A DNA stretch of 64,000 nt from Eutypella sp. D-1 (GCA_023313575.1 JAJTTP010000002.1:2728001-2792000); one strand, 5' to 3'; shown: positions 11,587-23,777, numbered from the stretch's first letter. Notes: generated by a model from the sequence alone, not told the origin. Made by a program: numbers and translations.

Positions 11587-13327
11587 ATGGCAGTCATGGA
11601 TATGCTTGAGGAGGGCGAGGTGAAAGGAGAAAAGGCTGACGGAGGTACGATGATTTCCTTCATCTTACTCTTCGTTCTTTCGTTCCTTCGCCCTTTCTCT
11701 TATTTCCCTGGACCAGGCTGGCTATCCTTTTTGGGGGAGCTTTAACATGACAGCACCATCTATTTACCCAGGCATTTATGATGCTATGACGACAAGAAAA
11801 GCGAACCACGCATGCATAACTACTACTGTTATCTTACTTGCTTCCTGCCATTATTACCATATTATTAACCACTAAGCTGATATCAAGTGACTAACCTGTT
11901 TCTTCCCCATCTAGCCAGTACCGAAACATCATCCACACCTCTTGGTGGCCGTTGTGTGCCTAGTGGTCCAACTCCTGAGAAAGGTTCCGGCCAATATCGT
12001 TTTCGCCAACTTTTGATGGATAAATCGAACAACCGCACCGCAACGCCTTCGCGATCATTCCCCAGTATGGTTACCAACCAGATCAGTCAGATCACCGGTC
12101 AAGGTGTAAAGCCGGATGCCAGTGGTTTACCCCTCAACCCGATGGCAAATTCATGTAGGATTAACACCATCCTGGACTTGATACATCTATTCAAGTACAC
12201 TAAGCTGACAGTGCCATACAGTGCCGGGCCAAACCCATCTGCCACCTTTATCCTTACCTACCTATCATCCTATGCAGGCTATGGGCTTTCAGCCCATGAT
12301 GCAAACTCCAGACGCCCTGGGCACTCTAGTTGTCCGGAGTGTCCAGGGAATCCAGGACGCCCAAGATACTCAGAGCAGAGCCCCGGTTGCTAAGAAGACT
12401 CAGAGCATTACCCAAGGCGATGGAAAAGATGGCCTCAAGGCAAACGAGGACTCGAATTCCCAGACTGCTCCAGTATCTTATTCCGCCATCCTCAGCAAAG
12501 AATGCCAAAAGCGTAGTTTCAATCCGCACTTTATCGAGTGGGTCAACCCGGATGGCCGTTACATGTGCTCGGTCGAGCTGAATAATGGTGGAATGGTACA
12601 TGACACCAGATCCTTTGGTTCCGCTAATGAAGCGAAGCAAGCCCTCGCCAAGCGTGCGATCGGACATGTCAAGAAAATTCCTTGCCCTGACCCTGCGGTG
12701 CGCGCTGCAGAAAAGGCTGAGAGGGCCGAGAAGGCAAGACTTGCCTCTGCCGCTGCCGCCTGGGGCAATGCAACGAATGGGGCGTACCAGAGTATACGCC
12801 ATGACGAGGGAGTAAAGGGTAAGCCTTGTGATAATGTTTATCCACGGCACCCTGCACCTCCCGTTGTCGAGCCCGGCCTCCGCAGTAGCCAATATGGTTC
12901 CCTTTATGTGTCCGAGCCGCAACAGTCTCGCTACGTAACAGGCTCGTACGGTCATCAAACAGCCGAGGTTTCGTATCTCATCGACCGCATCTATACTCTG
13001 TGCGAGGGCCACGGCCCGAGCCCATTCGTTCTAGGTGATGCCTGGGCAGCCCGGGCTTTCTTGGAGGGCTTTGCCCTGGGCGAGCGGCTGCACAGAATTT
13101 CTGGGCCCCCTGTCTCCGCAATTCAGGGGCCCCGATCCCGCTCGCCCCCACTCCGCACCACCTGCGACCGTGCCTACCCTCGTCGCTCCGATCGTCCCGG
13201 TCGGGAGCAGACTCGCAGCCGCGAGCGGGAGCGCTCCCCCATAGCTTCCAACCGCCGCCATCATCGGGAGCGCACGCCCATTCGTCGCAGCCGCCATCGT
13301 TCATCTAACGGTTTGAGCGAAGCTTGA
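11587..13327 (+). CDS. dsRNA-binding-like protein with RS-rich tail
   Basis: No named homologue recognised. Three exons, 11587-11644, 11915-12154 and 12222-13327, join in phase to 467 residues. The second intron has donor GTAGGA and a GCTGAC branch site just before its CATACAG acceptor. An in-frame alternative start lies upstream at 11437. Residues of the third exon around 12520-12680 (FNPHFIEWVNPDGRYMCSVE, then FGSANEAKQALAKRAI) have the beta-beta-beta-alpha rhythm and conserved Gly/Ala/Lys of a double-stranded-RNA-binding motif. A YLIDRIYTLC/AFLEGFALGER segment follows, then a tail dense in Arg-Ser and Arg-Glu pairs, like splicing-associated proteins. I infer an RNA-related nuclear role; this is not proven. 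Confidence 0.6.
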
Positions 13328-14889
13328 ACGGCTCACCACCGAATTGTTAGTGACGACTAGGCGGATCATTCGCCTTCCGATGGAGTGGGATTTTCATTCC
13401 CATCTACATGCTTCAGGATCTGGCGGCGGGTGATCGGTTGATTGTTGTTGCGTGTTATGGAGGGTAATTACGGAAGGGAAGAGAGATGGATGAGTTTGCA
13501 GAGACAACACGGGTTGGTAACAGGTCATTCATGTCTGGTCTTTAGTCGTTATTCTTCGCTTTGTGGCCTGGAGTTTTCGGAGTTTGATGAGGTTGGCTTG
13601 GCTGAGGTCGTTTTGCACCTCGTGTGGTCGGCCTTAGTGTGCGTACAAACTTTTTAGTGAACATGCATCTTCGCTATAGTGTGAATGGATAGCATCCCTT
13701 CCAGTGTTCCTGAATTTCTAGACGCCTATGCATCGTCGACTCTGATATTGTGAGGCACTCAAAACACAGCACTGCTTCTTAACTAGAATTTCCGAATCAT
13801 CATTACCTAGGTTGACCTATATCTCCCACTAAATTACTCCAGCTGCGATCATGCACGCATGCATCGTCGACGCTACCTGCTTTCCTGGACCCGCTGTTGC
13901 CCACTACGTGAAATGTGACCAGTGGACTGAGTTCTTGTTTTTTTTATTCCTCTTCCTGACACTCTGCAGACGAAATAGCCTTTTCTTCTTCTTCTTCTAC
14001 CTATGTAATATGCGTGCGTATGCGTTATATCGTTTGCGTTAATAGTCAGTCATTGATCATCATATTTCTTCATGTCCAGAACGTGTCGCATGTCCGTGAT
14101 TTCCGAATTTCCTTTCCTTTCCCCTTTCTTCTTTTCACCATGCTCCATCCTCCTCTGACTGCGCTTTCTTTTCCCCATCCACTACCCATCCACTACCGCG
14201 GTCCCTTCCCGGTCCCGTCTCCTTAGTAAAAAGAAATTCTCCTCGCTCGCGTATCTCCATTTTGATCCGATGCAGGTGTATGTATATATAAAATGCGTGT
14301 ATAATTTCCGTAGTAATCTGAACGTACGCATGACAAAAAAAAAAGAGTAGAGAATAAAATAAGACCCAAGAAAAAAGTCGAATAATGAAAGCAAAACGTC
14401 GTAAACGTCGTGATTAAAAACATTTGTCAGGGGGCGGGGGCGTGCGGGGGTGGTCAAGTGAAAAAAAAAAAGATTCATGTGTGAAACACAACATTAAGAA
14501 TAAGTCAAGACGCGAATATCGAAGTAAAAATGGGTAGTAATGAACCAAGCAACTCCCCTTGATATGATAATCCTTTCTCTAACTGGCTGCGAAAAACGAC
14601 AGCAACGATGATTTACCCTGCTTAACATACGCCGTACGCCAAAGCCGCGTACGCATACGCGGATGAATTGATGATCGATTGGATGAGTGGAATGGGATAG
14701 ATGGCCGGGGGGCGGTCCTCTGCTTAAATATAATCTGCGGGAGAAAAAAAACGTCGCTCGTTACTGTCGCGCTATCGTCCTGTGGCGGCCCCCACCGCTC
14801 CCTCTTCCGTGTTTTGGGTATCAATTGTATTGTATCATATCATGTCGTCTCTGTTCATCCTATTTCGTCCTCGTGTGTCGTCGTAGTAG
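13328..14889. other. intergenic between convergent genes
   Basis: Two genes end toward each other here. The stretch is T-rich, with CTT repeats around 13985-14000 and A-runs at 14335-14344 and 14461-14470. I see no gene; the frames of 60-98 residues in it are low-complexity. Confidence 0.6.
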
Positions 14890-15915
14890 TCATTTCAGAC
14901 CCGCCATTGCAACATTGTGCATTGATTTTCCGTCGTAGCCGTTGCTGCTCGATCCAGACTCGCCGGGAACAGGCGGAGGGCCCGCGCCAGGGCCTGTGAC
15001 GCCCCGCATGGGCCGCGACTCGACTACCTTGGAATGGTAGATGCTGTTCTGGCTTGAGTGTCTCCGTCTATGACTTGAGCTGCGTGGATGAGAACTGTGA
15101 TACGACCTCGAAGTTCTCCGGCTGTCGGGGCGCTCCCGCGAGCGCTCCGTCGTCGATATCGTCGACATCGCTCTCGACGGCGGTCTGGAGGATGATGACG
15201 ACTGCTGCTGCTGCTGCATCTGTTGCATCTGCTGACGCTCCTGCTGTTGCTGTGCGTTGTGCCGTTGCAGATAGTGAAGAAGCTCCAGCTGCTGGTCGAA
15301 CGTCATCATTTCGGGTTCGCTGTCAGATCTCTCATGCGTTGGACTCGACGTGCTTCTACGGTCGATGGATGATCCGGCTTGTAGAACGCTCGCGGCGTGG
15401 TTCGCAGGTGTAATTGTTGACACCGATCTTGACGCCGCCGATGAGACGGAGACAGGGACGGGAGGAGCTCCAGCGGAGGAAGAAGCAGGAGCATCTTCCG
15501 GAATGATGGGGATAGGGTTCCCGGTCCCAGCACTAGGGTTTTTGTTGTTTTGTCGGTACTCATCGAGGGCCTTGCGGAGGATCTGGCGCATGAAAGCGCG
15601 GTTGACGTTGCGGCGGACACGGTCGAAGTACATTGCGACATCGCCTACGACCATAACCTGAGCGTCGTGGTCGATCTCAACGATGTCGGCATAGTTGGCG
15701 CGCGAATCCTCCTTCACGCGCAGGCGGCCGGGGCGAAGCTCGATGCCAACAGGGGAGTAAGGTAACTTAGGGCCGCCACCTGGCTGCTCGCATCCTGGGT
15801 TGCGGTCTCCATTCGCGAATACGAATCCCTGCTGGTAGCTGTCGATGCCAGGCTTGGCGAACTCATGCTTACCACCCACTGAGATTGGTCTACACGGAGG
15901 TTGGTCAGTACTCAT
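14890..15915 (-). CDS. unknown protein, Q/S-rich C-terminal half
   Basis: 341 residues from the ATG at 15915; family not recognised. Residues 1-125 look folded (LPYSPVGIELRPGRLRVKE, then IVEIDHDAQVMVVGDV and a helical FMRQILRKALDEYR). The rest is low-complexity: Ser/Pro/Ala-rich, a helical LLHYLQRHNAQQQQ segment with Gln runs, then Arg/Ser-rich and a Gly/Pro-rich end. A possible 5' coding exon lies upstream at 16613-16517 (minus). It opens MGNREQSTLKSDSGYGDD and ends at a good GTAAGG donor, but its phase does not fit the acceptor at about 15893 directly. The true N-terminus is therefore open. Confidence 0.65.
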   Translation of the reverse strand: MSTDQPPCRPISVGGKHEFAKPGIDSYQQGFVFANGDRNPGCEQPGGGPKLPYSPVGIELRPGRLRVKEDSRANYADIVEIDHDAQVMVVGDVAMYFDRVRRNVNRAFMRQILRKALDEYRQNNKNPSAGTGNPIPIIPEDAPASSSAGAPPVPVSVSSAASRSVSTITPANHAASVLQAGSSIDRRSTSSPTHERSDSEPEMMTFDQQLELLHYLQRHNAQQQQERQQMQQMQQQQQSSSSSRPPSRAMSTISTTERSRERPDSRRTSRSYHSSHPRSSSHRRRHSSQNSIYHSKVVESRPMRGVTGPGAGPPPVPGESGSSSNGYDGKSMHNVAMAGLK

Positions 15916-18251
15916 TTGATCCTGAGCGAGAAGTTGTAGGCGAAGGAACTATCTCCAAGCCGATGCATATAAAAACAAAACTGATTACAAGAACCAACAT
16001 GCTAACATGACTAAGGTGGTTCATAGATAGACATTGGGGGAGATACAGATGCTATCGATCTTATGCGACGGATGTCTTGGGTAAGAGATTAGATCTCAAG
16101 GATACATGAATGGCATAGATAGGCGTGGTTTCAGAGGGGGATTAGTGCTGGCTACAAAGCGATCATTTACTGACATGCAAGCGCAATGGTGAGGAAAAGT
16201 GTCGCTGTGACGGAGGACTATGAATCGAGTGTAACCGAGACATTTCCACTCCCACTCGAACTCGGGAGCGTCCGCCCAGAGGAATTCGAAGACCTGGAAT
16301 CCGCGACAACATTCTTAGCATCCCCGTCGACTCTCTCTTCGTCTCATCGACGGACCGGAGGGATAGCGAACTTACATCGCCTACTTGCAAGCCGGAAGCC
16401 GGCCCAATCTCATATCCCTTACGCGCTAGAGATTGGTGGTCAGCAGTTTTGGCCGAGGGACGACGACACCGGAAGATAGACAGGTAGGAACCGGAACAGC
16501 AGCAGATTCTCCTTACCCAAGGGATGATTTTGGGTGGAAGTGTGGGACGAAATCGACGCATCATCCCCATATCCTGAATCGCTCTTGAGAGTTGATTGCT
16601 CACGGTTCCCCATCTCCAACAAAGAGACGGAAACAGCAAAGAAGGGGGAAGCGAGGGTAAAAGAAGAGTGGAAGAGGGAAGGGACAGCAAGACGAGTAGC
16701 TGCAGGAATAGACGGACGGGGAACGGAAACTGGGGACTGGAGACTTGGACGGGAAGTCGTTCGTGTGGGATTACTCTAACCGCAAGATGATGAGATCAAC
16801 TAGCGAGAGAATGTATCATGCGTGTGTGTGTGTCTAGTGTGGCTAACCGTTTATCGGCTCATCGATGTAAAGTGGCCGTTTGGGGGTGTCTAATTTTTCT
16901 CTTCTGCGGGAGAGAATGAGTGACTGAGTGCGTGCGTTCTATGTGCGTATGTACGAGAATGTGTGTGTGTGTGTGTATGTGTGTAACTATTGTGTGTATA
17001 GCTCACAAGGTCTACTGTTTACGGTTGCCGTGACTGCGTGACATGTATTTTGGTGCTTTTACCCCATCTGTGACTCTAACAAACACTCGACATACCCCCT
17101 CCTTGGAAAAGAGGAGAGCAGGGCGGGCACCCATGGCAAGCCATGCCCGTCCATCCTCGTCCATGGAGGGGGCATGGAAGGAACTTCTTCTAGACTCATG
17201 CTGTCATGGTGTTAGGGTTCCAAGTTGCGATCTCTCAGTGGCAGAGAGGATGGTGCCCAAGCTCCGCTAACCTCCACCAAGATGCGTCGGCCACGCTGTC
17301 AATGGGCAGAATGAGACGAGATGGAGACATGTGAAACTCCACTCGAAGTATATGAAGATGCATGAAGACCCATGATGACCCATGACGACCCATGGAGGCA
17401 AGGAAAGCCCGGGAAAGGTCAGGAACGCCTCCGGTAAGCCAGATAATAATTCGATCTATAAAGACTATCGGTGAGTTGGCAAGATGGGAAGTCCAGGTCG
17501 CTAGCCAGTAGTAAAGAGCCAGTAGGCATCCAGTAGACGGCGCCGGTGTAGGCCGTAAGGTAGGAAAGTGGGGAGCGGGCCGCCCACCAGCTATCTACAT
17601 ACATACTTAGTAGTAACACATTGTCACCGCCATTTGTCTTTTGTTATTTTTTAAAGGGGCTTTCCGGGGTCTCCCTCGAGGAGGGGCAAGGGGGTCTAGT
17701 TCTGAGATGCGTTGCTGGGTTGTTGGGTTCCTGAGAATGGAAAAGGGAGAAAAAAAAAAAAAGACAGGCAGGCGTCTTTTTAGACGAATGAACTGATAAA
17801 AGTTTTGGTGCCAATCCACTGCCCTGGTCGTGCTTATCCGGTCGTGAATTTCCAGCCAATGAATACCGGGCTGATTATCCGATAATGCATAAAAATCGTA
17901 TAAGTGCATAGTAAGCCCTTGACGCACTTTTACCTGCATATGCAGCCTCTATTTTATACATAAAACGTACCTACATACCCGCTCAGGACATACCGAGGGC
18001 GAAACAGAGCAAGACAGGGGCGACTTCAAGAATATCCAAATGTATCCACAAGTAGCTTACCGAGGTACTTACACCCACTCATTACATTCACCGTACTTCA
18101 ACTTTAAAGCCAGGCAATGGGGAATGAGACGAGATTCATCGATTATTCGTCGACATTTATATCATTTTGGTCCATAAGGGGTCCTTCCTGATTATATATA
18201 TCATCATACGTCCCAGAAATATCCATATAAGGACTGCCGCGTTATTCAAAT
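15916..18251. other. intergenic with simple repeats and a possible 5' exon
   Basis: Holds the presumed promoter and leader of the gene ending at 14890, including the candidate coding exon 16613-16517 (minus). Simple repeats are a GT-rich microsatellite at about 16961-16984 and five 10-bp units at 17352-17401. An A-run sits at about 17750-17762. No complete gene seen. Confidence 0.5.
17352..17401. repeat. 10-bp tandem repeat (ATGANGACCC)
   Basis: Five consecutive 10-bp units: ATGAAGATGC, ATGAAGACCC, ATGATGACCC, ATGACGACCC and ATGGAGGCAA. The middle three are nearly identical. The period is not a multiple of three and no coding frame spans it. Confidence 0.7.
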
Positions 18252-19533
18252 ATGAAGATTCAAGGGAGAACATTCGTAATATCAGGCGGGTATGCATCCA
18301 TGGATCCATCGCTTTGCAGGCTTCATTCTCCACATCCCCTAATTACACACTCACATCCCATCTACATATCTATGCCATATCTATGCAGTATCTAGTTGCG
18401 TAGAGTAGTAAATAATACAAACGGCACACCCCTTTCTTCCCTAAATGCAGCCTGCTGCTGTCCACACACCACACCCGCACCGCTAACATCAGCTGTTCTT
18501 TCCTATCTGCGGACGACGCGCCTTACACGCCTCCATACCCCCATTTCACACCTCATGATTCCGTGCCCTACCTTCCGTAAATCTACACCTGCATCCGCAA
18601 ACCGCTGCGGCGGCTCGTATCATCACCACAATAACTGACTAACAGCTCATCTTACTGCACACAGCGCATCCGGTCTCGGCCAAGCATGTGTAGAGGAGAT
18701 CTGCAGAAACGGTGGCCATGCCGCCATCCTCGATATGAACGCGGAGAATGGCGCTGAGCTCGTCTCTAAGCTGCCTAGTGGCGCCGCCCGGTTCTTCGAA
18801 TGCAATGTCCTTGAGACGGAGAGTATCGCCGCTGCCGTCTCCGGCACTATCAATTGGATTAAGGAGACCGGCAAACCCCTGGGCGGCGTAGTCCCAGCTG
18901 CAGGTGTCTCGACGCCGGCTACGGTGGGGCCCCACCTACCCTGCATCACCCCAGCCCCCCCCTTCTTACGTCTTAGCCGTCCGTGGCAGGGCAAAAGTGG
19001 GGTTTGTTAAACTGAAATAGCCCTAATCACTCCTGCAGATACTTGACCGCAATGGCGACGCCTTTAGCCTAGATGACTTCGACTTCGTCATGAATGTCAA
19101 TTTGCGAGGCACCATCGACCTCGTCCGACAGTGTCTCGCGCATCTGGCCAAGGTCGAGCCCGTCGGCGAAGATCAGGAACGCGGAATCGTAGTCATGGTT
19201 GCCTCGTCGGCCGCGTTCGACGGCCAAAAGGGACAGGTCTCCTACTCAGCCAGCAAGGGCGCCGTGACGGCCATGACGTTACCCATGACGAGGGACCTAG
19301 CGCGGTACGGCATCCGCGTCGTAACCATCGCCCCCAGCCTGTTCGAATCCCGGATGACCGCGATGATGACCCCCAAGGTCAAGCGCAGCCTGGAATCCGC
19401 CATGGAGTTCCCGAGGAGAGCAGGGAAGCCGGAAGAGTTTGCGCGGCTGGTCCGACACAGTATCGAGAATTCCATGCTGAACGGGACCGTGCTCAGGCTA
19501 GATGGCGGCATGCGGATGCCGAGTAAGATGTAA
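18252..19533 (+). CDS. HSD10-like short-chain dehydrogenase with PTS1-like SKM end
   Basis: Resembles type-2 3-hydroxyacyl-CoA/17-beta-hydroxysteroid dehydrogenases, which oxidise 3-hydroxyacyl-CoA with NAD+. Three exons, 18252-18289, 18665-18923 and 19039-19533, join in phase to 263 residues. The first intron (375 nt) splits the cofactor motif SGGASGLG. The second has a poor GTGGGG donor, so that edge is less sure. NAG-like AAGVS, catalytic Ser in VASSAAF and YSASK are present, with the family ending NGTVLRLDGGMRM. The last three residues, SKM, fit a peroxisomal targeting signal type 1, which suggests peroxisomal rather than mitochondrial action. A D-amino-acid oxidase with a similar signal lies 3 kb downstream. 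Confidence 0.82.
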
Positions 19534-20882
19534 GATGCCGTTTTAGGTAGAATCTAATGACATCTAGGAGTTATATTCACACGGTCCCGAATTATTCATT
19601 TCTTCCCAAGGCAATCCATTCCGCCCTCCCAGAAGTACCGATACTATATATAATACGGATGACAATTCCGGCAGAGCAATTCCGACCGACCACCTATGAG
19701 CACACATGAAATTCGCTACATAGCTTAGTCTACGTTATATGCTTAATACAATTTGGCCGCCTGAAGACGTCAGCCCGCATTTTCACCTTCTTGTTGCTCA
19801 TACTACGCAATACCCGGAGACACGTAGCACGCAAAGATGCAGGGCTAGTAGCCCGCCCTACAAAGATGGGCCAAGCCCCAGATATCTCGCAAGCGGTGAC
19901 ATGAGCTCCTCGAGTACTTACCACACACCAGTACATCGCTTATCTCCGACTACCACCTAGGTATACAATGCCTGACACTGTGACCGAACATCTGGGCCTG
20001 GTGCTGCGACGTGGTAGGAATTGGCACTGTACACGAGCGAGGATTTCAATACTCAGTCCCGGTATATGCTCAGACTGACACGGCCTTCACGCTTATGGAC
20101 TCTGTGACATAACCACGTCATGCATAGGACTTGAAATATCACTCTCTCGTGCTGCGTTGGGGGGCGCTGCTTAATCCTATGTAGTCTACGTATCATGTGT
20201 GTCCAAGCTCGGAGGAGCAAAACAGGCCACAGCTTACGCATCGACAAATACCAGAACTTTGGGCGGCATACAAATTGGCAACTGTTGGGAAACTGTGTTC
20301 GCCGAGGATGCGCGTCGTGAGGCGAGTATACTGACAACACGAACAGGCAACGCGACAGGATCAGGTGCTTTGTTGGTGTCTGGCCAGTTGTCTGTCATCT
20401 GGACAAGCCACGGAAGTGCTCGATATAGGTCGTTACAACAATCTACCCAATGACAATGCGTTTTCCGGATAATTGAAATACGAATGCCGTCTTTCTCCCA
20501 GCCAATCAGCTCGTCGCCCATGCCTCATACACCACATTCTCGAGTTGAACCGATTCGTCCGAGCGCTGTCACGGGACTGTTGCTTCAGGGGCAAACCCAG
20601 CATGGCAAGGATATAGGTCCAGTAAATGAAGGCCAGAAGACAGTTGCCTCGAGAACAGTCATAATTATACCTTGATAACTAAAGCTGAGGCCCTATCAAG
20701 AACTTTTCAGTACGCCCGTATCAGCGAGACGGTACCAGTCCCCATCAGCAGTGATGATGTCAAACTGCACTGCACCCACGTCGCCACAGCCCTCAACATA
20801 ATTCAGGCCATTATCGATACGTCAAACCTCCCAGCCCGATGTGACCACTGCCAACAGCCTAGGTGATGAGACGCGCGCCCTC
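19534..20882. other. intergenic
   Basis: No gene seen between the SDR and the glutathione transferase, which converge here. Open frames are below 100 residues and show no motif. Confidence 0.6.
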
Positions 20883-21733
20883 TCACTTAGGGTTATACTT
20901 GTCGCCGATGCCCCTCTGGACGGCGTCGCGGGCGGCGATGCGGTCGATCCAGGCAAGGAGGTTGGGGAAGGGCTTGAACTCCTCCTCGGTGAAGCCGCTG
21001 CGCTTCCAGCCCTTGATCCAGGCCCAGGCCTTAATGTCCGCGATGCTGTACTTGCCCTTGCCGGCGCCCACGAGATACTCGCGCGGCTCCCCACCCCGGT
21101 AGATGCCGCTCAGCTGGATCTCCAGCACGCCGAAGACACGCAGCGTCTCGTTCCTGAAACGGTTGATGGCGTCTGCGCGTTGTTGCCATTTTAGCGCTGA
21201 CAGGCCCACGAATCGAGAGAAAGAACAATCACCTCTGTTGGGCGAAGAGATAGAATGCGATGGGGAAGAAAAACTGAAAACTTACAAGGAATTTTCTCGG
21301 GGGCGTAGATGCCGAAGTGGTGCACCTGGCCCTGGTAGGGGGCGCCACCTCCGTGCCAGAAGAAGAGCCACTGGAGGGCCTCGCTGCGCTCGAGGTCGTC
21401 GCGGAAGGTGAAGCGGGCGTCCTTGTCGTAGTGCTCGGCGAGGTAGAGTAGCTGGGCTGAGGTCTCGAAGACAGGGAAGGGCGGGGAGCGGGTGTTGTCG
21501 ACGAGCACGGGGATGCGGCCGTTGGGGTTCAGGCGCAGGAACCACTCCTTCTTCTGCTCGTTGGTCGAGATGTTGATCAGCGTCGTGCCCCAGGTCGTGC
21601 CGTACGCGTCCGCCAGCTCTTCCAGCAACACCTGCGTCGCCTGCCCGTTCGGCGTGTTCTGCGTGATCAGGTGCAGTCCCTTCGCCGAGGATACCTCGTT
21701 AGGCGTCTCCGCGATGTACAGGTGCTCCGCCAT
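20883..21733 (-). CDS. Ure2p-type glutathione S-transferase
   Basis: Conjugates glutathione to electrophiles, or reduces disulfides or peroxides with it, in the cytosol. Two exons, 21733-21286 and 21172-20883, join in phase to 245 residues. The intron has a perfect GTAAGT donor and a CGCAG acceptor and restores the family segment EKIPYAINRFRNETLRV. The thioredoxin-fold N-terminal domain carries NTPNGQATQVLLEEL and the glutathione-binding NPNGRIPVLVD...FETSAQLLYLAEHY. The all-helical C-terminal domain has YSIADIKAWAWI. I choose the ATG before AEHLYIAE; another in-frame start codon lies nine bases upstream. It sits between two probable peroxisomal enzymes but carries no such signal itself (ends YNPK). 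Confidence 0.9.
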
Positions 21734-22536
21734 TTTTCTCAATGATCTGGTCTTGGGGATGGGTGAGATGTTAAGGTTTCACGTGATAATCAAAGGATGG
21801 GCGTTCGTTGGAGGGGCAGGATGGGTTGAAAGTGGAGGGGAAGATGGGCCTAGTTTGATGTATGTTGCCGCTATTTGGTAGGCCCAGGCACTACGTACTA
21901 TATGCAATCCAGTACTAAATGGTGACGAGTCTATTCGAGATCATACTATGCGAACTTACTCAGAAGCTCTGGGAGAAATCAAAATAATCTAGGTATTCGT
22001 GACTTCCTTCTTATATAGACCGGTTCTACAATTATTCTACCTTGTTCCGGCCTGGCTTAGCGATCGATCTATTCCGTCCACGGGTAGTAGTTGTCGGAAC
22101 ATTAGAAATCAAAAATCGCAATCTAGAGTGGGAATAGTGCAATTTGTAAGTCCAAAGCTACGCTCGTCATTTTCCCCTCCAATGCGGGGTCTTCATCCAT
22201 TGGCTGTTTTACCTAAGATGATGAGACCGGTGCTGTCAATGACGGCATACGTAATCAGTGAACGGGAAACAATTGAACCGTTCTGAAACAGAAATACCTA
22301 AAAAGGCAGTAGGGTATACTCTGCTATAATTGTACCTTGTTTATTAATATACTCCTTGATTGTTTTATAGTTGTCAGCAGCGTAACATGTATGGTACGGT
22401 GCAGAATGCTTTAAACCCTTCACGCATGGGGTAAAAGAATTGATTTGTAAGGAATAGCATCATCTAGTAGCAATACGGAAACCCTGTCTATTTAGGTGCA
22501 TATGCACGCGTTTAATAGCAATTGTGACTACATTTT
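21734..22536. other. intergenic
   Basis: Promoter side of the transferase and 3' side of the oxidase. AT-rich from about 22290 to 22540. No gene seen. Confidence 0.6.
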
Positions 22537-23777
22537 TCAAAGTCTAGATTGTCTAGGGGCATTACCGTCGAGATGCTCCGTCAGCAATTTCGCGACCCGA
22601 TCCGCGACGCCCCAGCTCAGCTCGTAGCCGCGACCGCCGAGGCCATACGCGTGGATCACGCACTTATTGCCGGCGACTGCCTCCGTTTCGAGTCGCATGC
22701 CGCCCTTGCGCGTCGGTCGCCTGCCTACGATGTCGTGTATGACCCTGAGATCGTGCACGTCCACGTCTCCCAGCGCCCTGGGGATCCCCGCGGCAAAGTT
22801 GCGGAGGAGCCGCGCCCGCGTCTCCGGCACCGGGTTCGGGTTCCAGTCGTCGGGTTCCTTAGTCCCGCCGATTATGGTACCCCCGTCGAACCCGCGGGGG
22901 ATGCAAAAACTCCATGACCCGTCCGCGTTCTGCCTTGTGATAGTCTCCGAGCATGTCTTATCAGCAACTAGGCAGGTTTGGCCTGCGTAATATAAGTTAG
23001 CCAATTGAATATGAGTATAATATTCTGTGATTCAGACAAACCTCGAGTTGGGAACACATGTGGGTCCCCGAACCCGTTGCCAGAGGCATTAACTACCACG
23101 TCAACGGGCCCCAAGTCCCCTCCGATCGAGAAAATCTCAGCGGGCTCGCGGATGTCCCTCTTCATGACCCTGCCGCCAGCGAAGACGAACCGACGCAGTA
23201 AGAAGGAACAATAGACCATGGGATTGACGCACCAGGTCTCGTACTCGCAACCCCAGGTGACCTTATCGTCGGGCAGCTCCTCGCGCCGGAGCAGGCGGAA
23301 GCCGCGCAGCCCCATCTCGCCCCGGGCCCTCTCCTCCGTAATCGCTAGGTACTGGGGTTCCGGAGCTTCGAGATACTCGACGCCTCTCATGAAAGTGATG
23401 CCCGCGGCTCCGGGGTCGCTCCGGTGCAGCGCCTGCATGCGTTCGAACGTCGCAACGCTCATTCTGTGCTCGTCCTCTTCCGTGGCATTCGTGGGCGGAA
23501 CTAGACGATTGTGCGCGCCGCCCCATGGCGACGCGTAGTTGATTTGCGTCTTCGGGTCGATGGTTTCGAAGGGTCCTGGAAAGTCCCGGGCTATGATTGT
23601 CACTCTCCGGTCCTGCCGGCCGTCCGCCGATCCCTCCTGAATCGCCAAGGCGGCACTGAGGCCGATGACACCGGCACTACTCCGTGTAAGCACAATTGGA
23701 CGGTCGACTACACTACTGAAATACGTTGTCAAATATTGGGAACTGGGTCCTCACCCTAATACGACGATGTGCGGCAT
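22537..23777 (-). CDS. D-amino-acid oxidase (FAD), PTS1-like SRL end
   Basis: Oxidatively deaminates D-amino acids to 2-oxoacids with release of ammonia and H2O2, normally in peroxisomes. Three exons, 23777-23755, 23676-23042 and 22982-22537, join in phase to 367 residues, the family's usual length. The tiny first exon MPHIVVLG completes the FAD dinucleotide motif as VLGAGVIGLS across the intron. Other family segments are INYASPWGGAHNR, VVVNASGNGFGD, RGQTCLV, ITRQNADGSW and GGTIIGGTKEPDDW. The last segment is YGLGGRGYELSWG, slightly off the common HGGAGYTLSWG. The C-terminus SRL is a good peroxisomal targeting signal. The middle intron has an unusual GTTTGT donor. A 12-bp inverted repeat stands just upstream. 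Confidence 0.9.
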
